From positions 248,001 through 312,000 of the forward strand of contig JAMZAV010000447.1 of NCBI GenBank assembly GCA_024449915.1: a DNA stretch of 64,000 nt. The letters are read 5' to 3'. Below the pieces are notes generated by a model, which saw only the letters and a program-made list of their open reading frames with translations, ran no database searches and was not told where the DNA came from. Position numbers and translations under genes: made by a program. Positions 23,101-34,014 of this stretch are shown in pieces. The stretch comes from Sweltsa coloradensis. Taxonomy: Eukaryota > Arthropoda > Insecta > Plecoptera > Chloroperlidae. Every line of letters starts with the position of its first letter. Position 1 is the first letter of the stretch.

Positions 23101-26100
23101 TCGTGGAGTCGACGATGTTCCCTACAACATTTTATCTTTATCATCTTGTCTCTTGAGAAGGGAAAGTTTTCTCGTCTCACCCATGGTTGTAACATAAACC
23201 ATATAAACCATAAATAAACATAAACCATGGGGATCCTCGAATCTATTTGGTATATCTTTGTTGATTAAAAACATCATTGCAAATTTAAGAATGAAATCGT
23301 GATGGACACGAAAATTACCCAAATTTTCAATTATTTGTGAGTCACCGTATCATGCTTAATAATTTTCCAGTGCTACTTTCTATGTTTAATTTAACAAAAG
23401 TCACCGTTGTTATACTTTAGGTAGTTTCGTGGCCACAACATTTTCTTTCCTATTGTTTTGCAATGTTTTACTTTGTTGATGTCACTTGAATAAAATGTCA
23501 AATATTGTAACTATCGGGTACTTATTATGGCCGCGGCTTTTTATTCCTATAAATATTTAATCCTAAATAGACGATCTGTGGCTTCGATTGTTTGCCCTTA
23601 AGCTAAATTTATATGTTTCAATGTAGCAGTAGTAATATTAGAGTGAAGTAGCCTTATAACACATTTATACTTAATTGATTGGAAAATTCAAATGCTGAAA
23701 GCAAAAAGGGCTGAAACCAAACCCATATATAATATGTAGATGTTTAAGAACATCAGTTACTATTTTAAGTCCAAGGTATCAGAGCTCAAAAAGCCCCATA
23801 ACAAATTAGCCCGGTCACAAAAATTACAAAACATTATTTGTGAGCTACAATAGCTATAATAGATATAATATAATAGCTACAATAGCTTCCAAGAATTCAC
23901 AGATTATGCAACAACTGTTCACAGTAAGTACAGTGGCCGGCTGGGCCCCAAGGATCCTCGAGACAACCTGAAGTTCGTCTGCTTCTCGTGCTACGCGTGG
24001 GGCGCTGCCCTCGTCCTACTCTGCGTCTGTGCGACCATGCAGTTCGCAGATAACGTACCCGAACACTACCTCAGACCTCACTTCGAGAACTCCTGCTGGT
24101 TCCGAGGTAAAGAAACAGACTTGCAGGATTCTTTTTCTAAAGGTGCCCGAGAGGGTTCACCCCCTAGACTCAAAAAATATACTCCATTCAGGCTATCTAG
24201 CAATGAATTTAGAAAGTAACATAAATTATTGGATCCACCATGGCCTGATTTTTTTGGTCAAACTCGATGATTTTCGAGCTAGGTTCCACCGGCAAAAATC
24301 GAAATAACATGGGGACGATCTTTATGACCCGTTACCTTGGAGGATTTTGATCCAAAAAAATTGATCATTTATGACGTAATCGTCAGCTTTTTCTGTAAAT
24401 CCGCAATATTTTGTTTTGTAATTTATGCAAGTGGTTCGGTCAAAATATGCTGATTACCAAGAAAGAGTGTGATTTTGGAAGGCATATTTTTGCATGTTTG
24501 AGTGTATATTTGAGCTCAATTTCGAAGACATGATGTTACAAAGGGAAATTTTAGATTGGTACGATGCTCTGGTATCTATATGAAAAAAAAATTAGCAGGT
24601 TTAACCCGATTTAAGAAATTCACCAAAACGCCAATTTTCGTTAATTTCAAGATCAATAAAATTTAAAAATTCGTTTAACATCACAGTTACAAGATATCAT
24701 TTTTGTTACTGTCATTTAAGTCTAGTAATATGCTATAAATATTGTGTTATTTTTTTTTTTGTAATAGCCTGTGCAGTGTTGTAAAGTAGCGTGTTTATTT
24801 CTTTACTTGCGCTGCCGGTAAAGTAATACTTTTGAAAATGTAAAATTCATTACATTTCAGATGAAGTCACGAAATGGTTTTACTTACATGGACTAGTGTG
24901 TGTCATCATCCTCTGCAATGTGGTGTTCTTCACCCTGACAGCTCTGAGCATCTGGAAAATCAAGAAACAAACTGCTGTACTCACTAAATGTAGAGACAGC
25001 CAGCGTAATAGGCATAGACACTCAGCTAACGAGATACAGTAAGTCCAATCTACATAATCATCGTCCTTTTCAAACTTGATTTTTTTCGTTCTCTCTTTTT
25101 TTCTCGGTTAGCTGTTGAAATTGAAGACTACCCATTAATTAATCTTATAGGCTTAAGTAGAATATTTCCAAAATTCCTTGTTTCTCGAAATATGAAGAAC
25201 GTTTAGTAACATTGGTGTAACTATATGTTTTTAAGATTCATACTTTTAAAGTCATTTTGCGTTAACCAGTCTATTCGTTCTAGAAAATTACAACATTTAA
25301 ATTATAATGAATAAATAAATTCGTATTTAGAGTTTACCCACTCCGCCATATAACCGATTTTCAGTGGTGGACTTTAAACCAAAGCGACCAAGCCAACCCT
25401 GTCATTTGTTTTCTCATGTAGTTAGTTATTCTTATCATTTTTGTTACTACGCCCATGTTGACAATAATATTATTTTGATTACTCAACATGCACATTTCAG
25501 AAACTCATTTCTTATGTTTACTTCTACATTTATTTCAATTGGAAAAATGACCGAATGATACATGATTTTGTATTATACTTAAATTGTTGCAAAAAAACAA
25601 CAAAAGGCAAAATAATCAAAGACACTCGAAAAGGAATAAATTTACTTAGTAGAAAATAGATTTAGAAAATTCAGCAAGATCCAAGTTCCAAACGATAAAT
25701 ATTTACACGTTTTCACGAGTTACACATGCATACTTTGAGGTTGTAGTTGGAAAGAAGGGAAATGGCACAGATTACCTTCAGTACGAACATGATATTTATT
25801 TATTTAACGTTTATCCTATTTAATTGGATGACAATACATTTTATAAATAAACTAATACGTTCTCATTGTTCCCATAGGTTCAAAGTGTACTTGAAACTAT
25901 TTATCTTGATGGGAGTATATAATGGGATCATGGCAATACTCTCCTGGATAATTAATATAGTAGACGGACATGATTATCTGTGGTGGGCGATAGACTTTGC
26001 AAGCCTTCTCGTGGGCATCCTATTTTCCATCATCTCCATGTGCAACTCCAAAGTAAAACATCTAATAATGGCAAGACTCAACTATAAAATGCGATCAAGT

Positions 26101-26181
26101 GTCGACACATCTGCGCTCGAAATAACATTATTACATGCAAGAACTAGAGTGTTTGGAAATGGACCTAGGAACCAACCTTGA
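16993..26181 (+). CDS. mthl: mth-like GPCR, copy B (complete, C-terminally extended)
   Basis: Methuselah-family class B GPCR of about 511 residues. Exons are 16993-17138, 20819-21465, 22315-22393, 23925-24106, 24861-25038 and 25878-26181; all open and in phase. The start ATG opens a signal peptide ([20 protein letters not shown]). Exon 2 carries [15 protein letters not shown], glycosylation sites (NIS, NFT, NGS, NAS) and TM1-2. TM2 is divergent (VLDTIIDWSEELPSRDCC). TM3 ends CFDIWRTF, with Arg where copies A and D have Trp. The usual stop codon is lost: the shared ...E-L-T-stop end reads EIT then LLHARTRVFGNGPRNQP, running into the first unit of the 3' array. An F-family element sits just upstream and another in intron 3. 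The copy looks functional, but the tail may alter trafficking. Confidence 0.9.
18455..18586 (+). mobile_element. LINE 3' tail fragment
   Basis: Matches the end of the LINE at 46325-47415 (ATGATTTGCACTTGTGGA, TACTCTGTTGTAAT) and ends in a TAAA repeat. A severely 5'-truncated insertion. Confidence 0.65.
18595..18663 (-). repeat. tRNA-like SINE head
   Basis: The minus strand reads CCAACTAGGTGGCCTCGTGG with a box-A-like start and a box-B-like CGATTTCAATCCCC. A related sequence lies at about 30833-30900. Not a functional tRNA: the acceptor stem is not formed. Confidence 0.5.
18840..18900 (+). repeat. SINE A tail fragment
   Basis: GAGTGGGTCGACTCTTAATAC followed by TTTA repeats matches the 3' end of the SINE at 4035-4465 (with one base different in the shared block). 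Confidence 0.5.
19369..19765 (-). repeat. tRNA-derived SINE, family A, reverse copy
   Basis: On the minus strand the tRNA-like head (GTCCTTGTGGTTAGCGGCTC, box B GGTTCGATTTCC) is at about 19690-19765. The body and a TTTA tail extend to 19369. Same organisation as 4035-4465. Confidence 0.75.
20156..20577. mobile_element. AT-rich MITE with weak TIRs
   Basis: Ends near AACCCTTTCCAGACC and GGGGCTGGAATGGG are imperfect inverted repeats. The interior shares TGTATTTTCAATCTT and a long AT-rich stretch with the nested element at 35194-35641. Confidence 0.45.
20819..21465 (+). CDS. mthl: Copy B exon 2: ectodomain, TM1, TM2
   Basis: 647 bases from TTACAG to GTAG|GTGAGA. The first ~130 bases are almost identical to copy C. 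TM1 and TM2 are the most diverged of the set. Confidence 0.92.
21466..22314 (+). other. Intron 2 of copy B
   Basis: AT-rich intron with no feature recognised. Confidence 0.6.
22315..22393 (+). CDS. mthl: Copy B exon 3: TM3
   Basis: 79 bases from TTTCAG to CAG|GTAGGA. Encodes LIYYYFYCASWFWVNVMCFD followed by IWRTF. Confidence 0.9.
22394..23924 (+). other. Intron 3 of copy B
   Basis: Contains the F-family element at 22525-22966. Nothing else recognised in 22970-23924. Confidence 0.6.
22525..22966. mobile_element. Foldback family F element
   Basis: Starts GGGATGAGCGAAGCGAA and ends GCGAAGCTTCCTAG. The interior follows 16418-16877 closely (TTCCATTTCACTA, TGCCACGTTTTTTGAGCGCA). Confidence 0.7.
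23925..24106 (+). CDS. mthl: Copy B exon 4: TM4 and loop 2
   Basis: 182 bases, TTCACAG acceptor, CGAG|GTAAAG donor. Encodes [21 protein letters not shown]4 and the loop SCWF. Confidence 0.9.
24107..24860 (+). other. Intron 4 of copy B
   Basis: Contains dispersed repeat R1 copy 2 at 24190-24575; the rest is AT-rich. Confidence 0.6.
24190..24575 (-). repeat. Dispersed repeat R1, copy 2
   Basis: Same orientation as 1363-1812. Shares TTTTCGAGCTAGGT, CATGGGGACGAT and GATTACCAAGAA. Diverged by many indels and has no long frame. Confidence 0.6.
24861..25038 (+). CDS. mthl: Copy B exon 5: TM5
   Basis: 178 bases from TTTCAG to ACA|GTAAGT. TM5 (KWFYLHGLVCVIILCNVVFF) is followed by the loop [14 protein letters not shown]. 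Confidence 0.9.
25039..25877 (+). other. Intron 5 of copy B
   Basis: Contains a minus-strand SINE A tail (25308-25402). An ATG-initiated frame from 25747 crosses the acceptor, but the first part has no match in the other copies and is taken as intron. Confidence 0.6.
25308..25402 (-). repeat. SINE A tail fragment, reverse
   Basis: TAAA-repeat start followed by the reverse complement of the SINE A end (ACCGATTTTCAGTGGTGGAC, AGCCAACCCTGT). Confidence 0.6.
25878..26181 (+). CDS. mthl: Copy B exon 6: TM6, TM7, extended tail
   Basis: CCCATAG acceptor. Follows the other copies to SSVDTSALEIT. The stop is then absent and the frame continues to TGA at 26179-26181, adding LLHARTRVFGNGPRNQP. The last six codons are array unit 1. 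Confidence 0.88.
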
Positions 26182-26530
26182 GGGCATCCTAATATGTATT
26201 TATCTCAACGTGTGAGTGAGTGGAACATCCGTCCTTGTCAACACTAACATTTAAGTGGGATCTATTCCCGACAAATCAATGTTCGATTGACGTGATTCGA
26301 TACAATACAAATTGTTGTTCAATGGACCTATAGGAATCATCCTTGTGGTCACCCTTACTAGTATTTATCTGAATGTGCGAGTGAGTGAAACATCTGTTCT
26401 TGGCTCAGACTCCAAATGTGGATGAAATAAAGAACACACATGCCAGTGAACGAATTAACGTAAGGGATTTTACAAGACGACGTTTTTAAATGGACCAGGA
26501 ATCGTCCTTGTGGAAATCCTTATTATTATT
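26155..26530 (+). repeat. 3' terminal tandem array of copy B
   Basis: Three unit headers (ATGGACCTAGGAACCAACC at 26158, ATGGACCTATAGGAATCATC at 26321, TGGACCAGGAATCGTCC at 26491). Spacing from exon GGGCATCC to unit 1 is 169 bp. More decayed than in A or D. Confidence 0.75.
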
Positions 26531-27660
26531 CATTACATGTTTGCGTAATTGGAGAAAGTGCATTTAGATGCCAACGAGTAGGGATAAAAATGGTAAATAT
26601 TTCTGCGGAAATATACTCCGAAAATGAAATAAAATCTAACAAGTTTCCGAAGAAAGAATTTCTGAAAAATTCCCACGTTTATTTTTTAAATTTCCCTCAC
26701 AAAGTGAATTTTAAGGTGTCGATGTGGGCACTGCCATCCATACCTGGAACCTGATAACTGTATGGGACCAACCTACCAACGTTACTAACTCCCCATGATG
26801 AGACAATGAATTGACTGCTGCCTGCGACTTCATTCAGTTTACTTACATATTATTTGAAAATTCAAATTTTCCCACATAAAACTCATTGAATACCAAGGCA
26901 GCAGTTTTGCAGTGCGGCATAGCGCAACATAGCCTAATAATTCAATAATAATCTAAAACAGTATTACCTCACCCTTATACTTAAATGTAGAATTCAAAGT
27001 GAGCTTATAGCCTTAAGCCTATACTATCTGGTTCACCATATTCTACAGCCACACACTACATTTGCGATTTGCATGTGGGCTATATTTGATCGGGAAAATT
27101 CCTATAAATGTTCCCGGTAGATATATTTCCGGAAAGTCTCTAAAGTAAAAATTACCCAAAATTTTATGTCACTACCAACGGGTGCACTTCATGCAGTTTT
27201 TGAGAATTTGTATACCACAGTCTTAAGAACATACATCTCAAACTATTGTAAGTTATACCTGATTCAACTTTATGTTGTGATAACAAGATAAAATTGGTCA
27301 CATAACCAGTTACCAGTTACTTTAAAGACGACGGTGCACGTAAGATGTGCTTAGCGATACAAACATGTTTTTTTTTTTATTATATAAATGTTTTTGTACT
27401 TACATTAATTATATTGCGTTTCATCCATCGAAATGCTATTATCAAATAAATATTTATAAATAAACGAAACTTTAATTGTATTTAAAATTGCTTGCATGCA
27501 TGTCTTCCTGTATGCATCTCTTCATACTTCCCCTGCATAATTCATTTCCTACTCCTTCTATTCGACTCTTATAAATAGATTGATGCAAGAAACAAACATT
27601 CAACTCTGATCGTCGACCGCACTTAAATTAGAAATTGACGCCCTTACATGCAGAATACAA
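26531..27660. other. Spacer downstream of copy B
   Basis: AT-rich DNA with no recognised gene. An AATAAA at about 26628 could serve copy B polyadenylation. Confidence 0.5.
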
Positions 27661-27661
27661 G

Positions 27662-28107
27662 GCCGCTTCGCGAACGCTTTTTTAGTCGTGTTGATGGACG
27701 AGCTTTGTTGTAAGTTTTTAGTTTGCGTGGGATCTCTTAACTTAACTCTTAACTAAAATCTTAATTTCTGTAGATTCTGGCTGAGTTTTCCAACTTTTTC
27801 CATGTTTGTTTTGTTTGTTTACCCGTTTGGTCAGAATCGGCCCAAATGTCACGAAAATATCGCACTTAAAAATCGAAAAAAATCGTGAAAGTACAACATT
27901 CACGAGAAACATTTCTTCGATTGTACTCAAAAACGTGGCAGGTCTAAGTTAAGAGATTTCGAAGGTCCCCTCCAATTTTCATCAAGATCGCATATTCCGT
28001 TTGTCCAGTAGAGAGCGAACAAACAGACAAAAAACCAAACAAACACCAGAGCTACTTTTTTGGGGGGTCAGTGAAATTGAGGTCTTTGTTTCGCTTATCC
28101 AAATATT
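27662..28107. mobile_element. Foldback family F element
   Basis: Starts CGCTTCGCGAACGCTTTTTT and ends TTCGCTTATCCAA. The interior has AAAACGTGGCAGGTCTAAGT and a GAGCGAACAAACAGAC stretch. Related to 28348-29118. Confidence 0.6.
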
Positions 28108-28347
28108 TGTCAACAAAAAAGAATATACTATTCAGAATATTTTCCAGTTTAATACCATTACATGAGGGTTTTTTTATTTCGCATATAATGCCCATCAAGT
28201 AGGTTAAACCAAAGATCTAGGGGTCCGTTAGGGCGCCGTAGCCAAGCCGCTGTGCGCTACACACTCAGGTACCTTGTGCAGCAAGCAGAGTTGGGGTGAT
28301 TTCGAGGTGTCACCCAGACGTCATGAAACGTGATGTGAACTTGAAAA

Positions 28348-29118
28348 CTACTAGGAAAACGCTAAAGTCCCGCCGCGTTGATGGATGAGCTTTTTAAAGT
28401 TTTTAGTTTGCGTGGGATATCTTTACTTTTGCAAGTGCTTTGTTTTGCTGCCTACGCATTGTAGGTGATTGTTGTTATGTTTCTTTTGTTTCTTGTCAAT
28501 TGGTATTATTTACCGTAAACAACTTATATTAAAAGCTTTATTTCTATGAATTCTGGCTAGCTTTTTCAACTTTTTCTTTCAAAAGGTACTTCATCACCAT
28601 AACCGTAATGTCCATGTATAATATGAACGTTGTAGCCCTACCCGTTTGGTCAGAATTGGCCCAAATGGCACGAAAATATCGCACAAAAAAATTAAAAAAC
28701 TTATATTAAAAGCTGTATTTCTATAGATTCTGGCTAACTTTTTCAACTTTTTCTTTCAGAAAGCAATACATCACCATAACCTTAGTGTCCATGTATAATA
28801 TGAACGTTGTACCACACCCCGTTTGGTCAGAATTGGCCCAAATGTCACGAAAATATCGCACTAAAAATCGAAAAAAATCGTAAAAGTACGATATTCATGA
28901 GAAATATTTCTTCGATTGTACCCAAAAACGTAGCAAGTCTAAGTTCAGAGATTTCGAAGGTCCTGTCAAATTTTCATCAAGATCGGATGTGCCGTTTGCC
29001 CGGTAAAGAGCGAACAAACAGACGGAAAAACAAACAAACAAAAAAAAAAAAAAAAACACCCGAGCTAAACTTTTTGGGGGGTCGGTGAAATTGAAGTCTT
29101 CGCTTCGCTCATCCAATT
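28348..29118. mobile_element. Foldback family F element with internal tandem duplication
   Basis: Starts CTAGGAAAACGCTAAAGTCC and ends CTTCGCTCATCCAA. Inside, a ~180-bp segment is repeated in tandem (about 28510-28690 and 28690-28870, both with TTTTTCAACTTTTTCTTTCA). No transposase is seen. The bases just before it (28214-28350) match the foldback arm at 14068. Confidence 0.65.
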
Positions 29119-29134
29119 AAAATCGGGGGGAGTA

Positions 29135-29412
29135 TAATTTTCATGAACTAATACATTTAAATTAATACTTACAAATTCTATTTTGCCAAGCTTTCCAAGG
29201 ATGTAGTTATATATTTATACATGAATAGGCCACATACAGTATTTACAGTGATTTTAGAGTGACCAGTGATCAGTGATGTATGATTATGAGTTTATGAATT
29301 AAGAATGCGCAAATGTGGAAGGGTAGATGAGCATGGTCCTTCTTTTAGATCTCACTACTTTTGAGTGTGTAAGGTGGTTTGGCTGTATTTTTAAAAGTGT
29401 TTTGTATGCGTG
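29135..29412. mobile_element. MITE family M2, diverged copy
   Basis: Shares TTCTATTTTGCCAAGCTTTC, GGAAGGGTAGATGAGC and the TTTTGTATGCGTGGGAT end with related elements. Confidence 0.55.
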
Positions 29413-29640
29413 GGATAAATGACTACACTAAACTGTAGAGTCCTAGTCCTCCCATGGCAGGCCATACCCTCGGTGGGTATAACACCTAAGCATACACAAC
29501 CAAAGAATCGGTAGTTCCATCGTGTGTGTATATTTATAAAATCGTCATCATTATCTCTAGTCTCACAATAGAATCGAATTATTGAACCACTGATAATCAA
29601 ATCCCAGACCAATGATAGTTTGTAGGACTCAATTTCGTAA

Positions 29641-29743
29641 GTGACGTCATAAATATTGTTGGCTGACATATTGCCGTACGTCAGGGATTGCCTTCTCTAT
29701 GTATAGCGGCCATATTGTCAGCCAACAATGTTTATGACGTCAC
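29641..29743. repeat. 28-bp-arm hairpin with two TGACGTCA sites
   Basis: Arms 29641-29668 and 29716-29743 are reverse complements with one mismatch. Each arm carries a full CRE-type palindrome TGACGTCA. It lies 460-560 bp upstream of the copy C ATG. Probably a small foldback insertion. Confidence 0.7.
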
Positions 29744-29814
29744 GTGCATACAAAAAGCACTTGTGGTTTTGTGGCGGAGTTGGCTCGTGTGTAAGTAACA
29801 TACTGTACAACATC

Positions 29815-30202
29815 GTTCGACCGATCGGATGGGCCCAAACATTGACTACTGGCGTAGTCGGTAAGTTTGGAACAAGTGACGACATTTTATACAAAGTTGC
29901 CTTTAGACACAGAATAACTATTACCGCTTCATAACATGAACAGATATTTTTTACATATTTTCATTATGTATTAAGTATTTGTATAAAATATTAAGTATAA
30001 AGTACAAAGTTTGTTTCTTCTTACGGATAAATTATTTCTGGGAATTAAAATAGATCCCTTCAAAGCAAGAAGCTCCAAGTCATAAATACAACACTGTTGC
30101 AATTTGCCCATTTTGCAACACGCTTTGGCATCGAGCTGGATATTTGACACCACACACCACCAGACGGTCAGTCGGTCAGTGTAGCCTCGCCCGTCGCCGA
30201 GG
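29815..30202 (+). promoter_or_regulatory. Upstream region and promoter of copy C
   Basis: CCGATCGGATGGGC at about 29820 recurs at about 42014, upstream of copy D. Initiator-like TCAGTC (A at 30170) and TCAGTG (A at 30178) are present. GGACG at 30205-30209 fits a DPE at +28 of the second. The uninterrupted counterpart of the copy B promoter region lies at about 30040-30160. Confidence 0.4.
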
Positions 30203-30348
30203 ATGGACGTGCGAGGGCTGGCCCTGGTCTTCCTGGTATCATCACTGGTGGGTGTGACGTCATCTCAGTGTGGTGACCGGGAGAGCGTGGAGGTCCGGGG
30301 GGGTCGGCGACAGAGCGATGGCAGTCTGGTGGCGGGAGACGGACAGAG
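30203..30348 (+). CDS. mthl: Copy C exon 1: signal peptide
   Basis: 146 bases, identical to copy B exon 1, including splice donor CAGAG|GTAGGG and the next ~14 intron bases. Encodes the signal peptide and the start of the mature chain. Confidence 0.88.
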
Positions 30349-32601
30349 GTAGGGGACACTCACCTCTTGACAATCATAATTGATTTATAAGTTTCTATCA
30401 ATACAACACTGCTGCCATTTTACGTCTATTGAAATTTAATTATTTGCACATGGGGTAAACGAATTAAGACTGTTAAACAAACATGGGCCCTTACAGTAAT
30501 ATATGTTTAAATAAAAAATATCCACTTCACTACCACACAAATAAAACATTCCAATTTTGTTAAGCAGCCAATTAAATTTGTACACTTCAGTCAGTTAATT
30601 AACATGTTTGTTGAGAACTCTTATAAGGTATACCATACACATACTAGTAGTAGTCACACGCGCAAATATCAACAAACTTTATTTTGAACACTTGGAATCC
30701 GTCCAGTGCAGTCGAGTACTAAAATAACTTTGGGAAGAGAACGTGTGTTCTGTCGACCTTCACCTAGAAACGTTGTCCCATTCATTTCCTGGGGGGTTAC
30801 TATCAATTCACAATCATTCGGGAATTATACAATTCGGGGATTGAAATTGAATCTCCCTCATTCCGGGCGACCATACGAGCTACACATTGATTGGTTGGAT
30901 ATTGCTTACCGTCTCATATTTATGCACTTTGGCTATTCGAGACGATGAGTGGTGATAGATGAGGATGAAGTATGAACAGAAGGGAGGAGGAGAAACCCGG
31001 AACCGGCACGTAGCCTACTCCTTTTGAAAAGTACCAAGGGGACCAACGGCTTTACGTCCCATCCGAAAGGGACGGTGTAACCTTGAGGGTCATATAGGTT
31101 CCTCCACTAACCCGGACTGCCGAGCAGACGTCGAGGAGAACGAAGCCGTTACACTAGCTGTCGTTCCCTCCATTTGCTCTTACCAGCGGTATACGTGAGT
31201 TTCAGGGTGAGCGGTCACCCACTCTACCCTTGACCACGCCCGAAGGCTGCTTAACTTCGGTGTTCGAGTGAGAACCGGTTAAACGACCTCGGCTAAGCTG
31301 CACATAATTCTGGATTATTGGAAAATTAAAAGATGTTACACAATCAAGCAGCATTATGCTTGAGTTCATTGAAGGCAACGCACTACAAATTCTGACATAA
31401 CGGGAACCCAGAGAAGAAACAATCCAAAACTGTTCATTTTCATTTTCCCCGTATAGACGTGGGAATGGCAAATAGTTTAAGCTTGGTGTTTACATATTTA
31501 CGAAAGAATGATAAAGAGTATCCATCTGACTATATCAGCTTTGGTTGCCGGTGGCCATAATGCTGAAGCACACTTGTTGCCAGATGTTGGCTTATCTTTC
31601 CATTTTACAATATATCACATAACCAGTAATGCCAGCAATTCAATGTGACACAACCATCGATAATATTGTATATCACCGTCGAAAGCATAAATCCCGTTGG
31701 TTTAACTACGGATTTGAGTTTCAGTCTAACACAATTCTCACCACGTAACGATTCAACGTTATCGTAATTTCGTCAAGAAAGATGGCGACTTCAACTCGGA
31801 GCTTTGTTATAATTTGTCAGAATTCCCTGACAACGAGATATAATACCATCTGACATCTTAATATAGGCACGATTTAAATATAGCCTCGACTCACTTTATT
31901 GCAAGTTTCTATTTTCACGATAGTGTAGAAAACACTTTTAACTCCCACCATGACAAGCCCTTCTGGGATTATTTTTAATTTTTTGTAAGACTAACCTAAG
32001 ACAAATTTCAACAAGCTGGTTTTCATTAAATTTACTTCCGATACGTGTTTCCATGTGAACGCAAGAAAGTATGTGTACCTGCAACTATTTTACACCTCAC
32101 CAAATCCTAAATCTGATAATGGTTTCTAATGGTAGGCGGGGGGGGGTTATCGATTAAAACGTATTCATCATATGTCACGTTAATTTTAATAAAAGTCGAT
32201 TCATAGTATCCGATATGCACACTAAAATTAATTAATCGATTTTGAATTAAACAAATTTTGGAATCTTCGTAATTTCTCTTGCAATAATTTTCTATTCACC
32301 CCTGCAATATTTCCACTTTCCCATTTCCCCTTACTTTACATCGTTTTCTACCGTGTTATCAATAGTTTACAATTTTATTTATTACATATTATTTATTTAT
32401 TATAATTCGCAATAGTTAATAATTAACTATTGGATTATCGACTAGTTTACTATTGGATTGTCGATAGTAAACATCAATAGTAAGTCTGTAAGCAACGTCT
32501 GTGGTTCTTGCTTATGGCAAGGCAAAAAGTAAAATAATAATCAAATATCGTTTATTTTTCTTATGCCCGAGAGTAACTCGATGCCCTCATGATTGTTTTA
32601 G
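30349..32601 (+). other. Intron 1 of copy C
   Basis: Contains a tRNA-like fragment (about 30833-30900), the 5S-type SINE (30978-31287) and, at 32395-32490, short self-complementary ATTGGATTATCGA/TCGATAGT motifs. Nothing recognised in 31300-32390. Confidence 0.6.
30978..31287 (-). repeat. 5S rRNA-derived SINE (SINE3-like)
   Basis: On the plus strand, GCGGTCACCCA, GACCACGCCCGA and TGCTTAACTTCGGTG followed by GAGAACCGGT appear in the order expected for the reverse complement of eukaryotic 5S rRNA (31209-31287). The SINE head is thus on the minus strand, with the internal pol III promoter region. The body follows to about 30978. A second copy at 7974-8220 keeps only the body. Confidence 0.75.
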
Positions 32602-33246
32602 ATATCCCCCTGGTTGCTTCTGGTTCACCTCCGCTCACAACATCTCTGGCTGCCCTGGCAAGGTCAAACCATGCGTTGCAAAGTGTTGCCCAGATGATCA
32701 AGCCATGGACGAGAACTACCAGTGCTACTCTAGCAACAATTCCCTTCTGCTTCGCCCTCAACCATTTGGAAAAAATCGACACGTCCAATTTCACCCTTAT
32801 CAACGTGATCCCTTGCCATAATGGATCTTACATTCCCAAAACAAATAACGACGAATATGTCATCGAGAACGGTTCTTTATTATTGAATCGTAAAGACGAA
32901 GATGTGGAGCTAATCTATGAAGCTGGTTCTTTCTGCCAGGAGTTTGTTGAGCAAAACGACTCAATACATATCAAATACTTATCGTGTTCTAAACAAGAAT
33001 CTATTGACAAAGAGAACGAAGAATTATCGGTTAAGAGATTGATCTTTTTAATAGGGTCAACAGTATCGCTGTCATCCCTTGTTGCAACCCTGGTGGTCTA
33101 CGCTATTATTATACAAGATCTCAGGGATCTGCACAGCAAATGTTTGATGAGTTTCGTAACCAGTATGTGTGCCTTATTTTCATGTATGACGTTTTTACCA
33201 TGGGGACTGCGGGCGCTGTTCTCAACGGATGGTTGCAACGCAGCAG
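32602..33246 (+). pseudogene. mthl: Copy C exon 2 with frameshift
   Basis: TTTTAG acceptor, GCAG|GTGAGA donor. The frame shifts at the A-run 32770-32775. Before it: [20 protein letters not shown]. After it: DTSNFTLINVIPCHNGSYIP, then TM1, the loop DLRDLHSKCLMSF and TM2. Confidence 0.8.
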
Positions 33247-34014
33247 GTGAGACAGGAGAATATACAATGTTTCAATACTTTAAATCACCCTTCGTTATTT
33301 TTAAATTGATTAACACTCATTATTTGGGTGAACTATGGCTGCAATTACTTTGTATTTTTCCTCTATCGAAATTCTGACAATTAGCCAGAACTAGCATAAC
33401 TACTTCAATCTCCTCTTCATCTCATTCTAGTATACCGCAGTATTTCCTTACAAACAAAATAATAGAGCTGATAGATGGAAATAATAGATGGTGTAAATAG
33501 AATTTTTGGACATTTGCACAGTTCATTTTAATGAGTAAAATATTTCAATTTTTTTTTTTCAAGAATGTTACAATTAAGGTTGCAACGGTGGAAAAGAAAC
33601 AACGTTCACGAACAACTCTATCTTCCGGGATAATATGACAAAAATAATATATGACTGAGATCCAAATGTATCAGACCAAAACAATTAGGTCTTAGTATTT
33701 TAACAGTATTTTTTATTTAAAAACTATTTCTTAAAAACAAATTAATGCGGAATTAGACTTAAATCACTAGGACAAATATTGATATTGCTGAATGGTGCAA
33801 AACAAAAAGATTTTAAAAATTAATCTCGCAACACAGAACTATGCACGGGTCCTAATCCAGAACTATCAGTTGTTGCAATCACGAAGTAAAGAGTTCATCA
33901 AACACCAAAATATCATCCCTGTGCATTGTATTAATCATTCTTGTTACTTGGAAACGTTGTGCAACAATGGAGGTCAGAGGTGAATCTAACTTCAACGTGA
34001 TACTTTTGTTTCAG
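33247..34014 (+). other. Intron 2 of copy C
   Basis: AT-rich, no recognised feature. Confidence 0.6.

Noticed and set aside
25747..25877. ATG-started extension of copy B exon 6
   Set aside because: Intron sequence; the CCCATAG acceptor and phase match the other copies.
31209..31287. Possible 5S rRNA gene
   Set aside because: Only part matches, with gaps, and it is joined to a repeat body seen at a second site.
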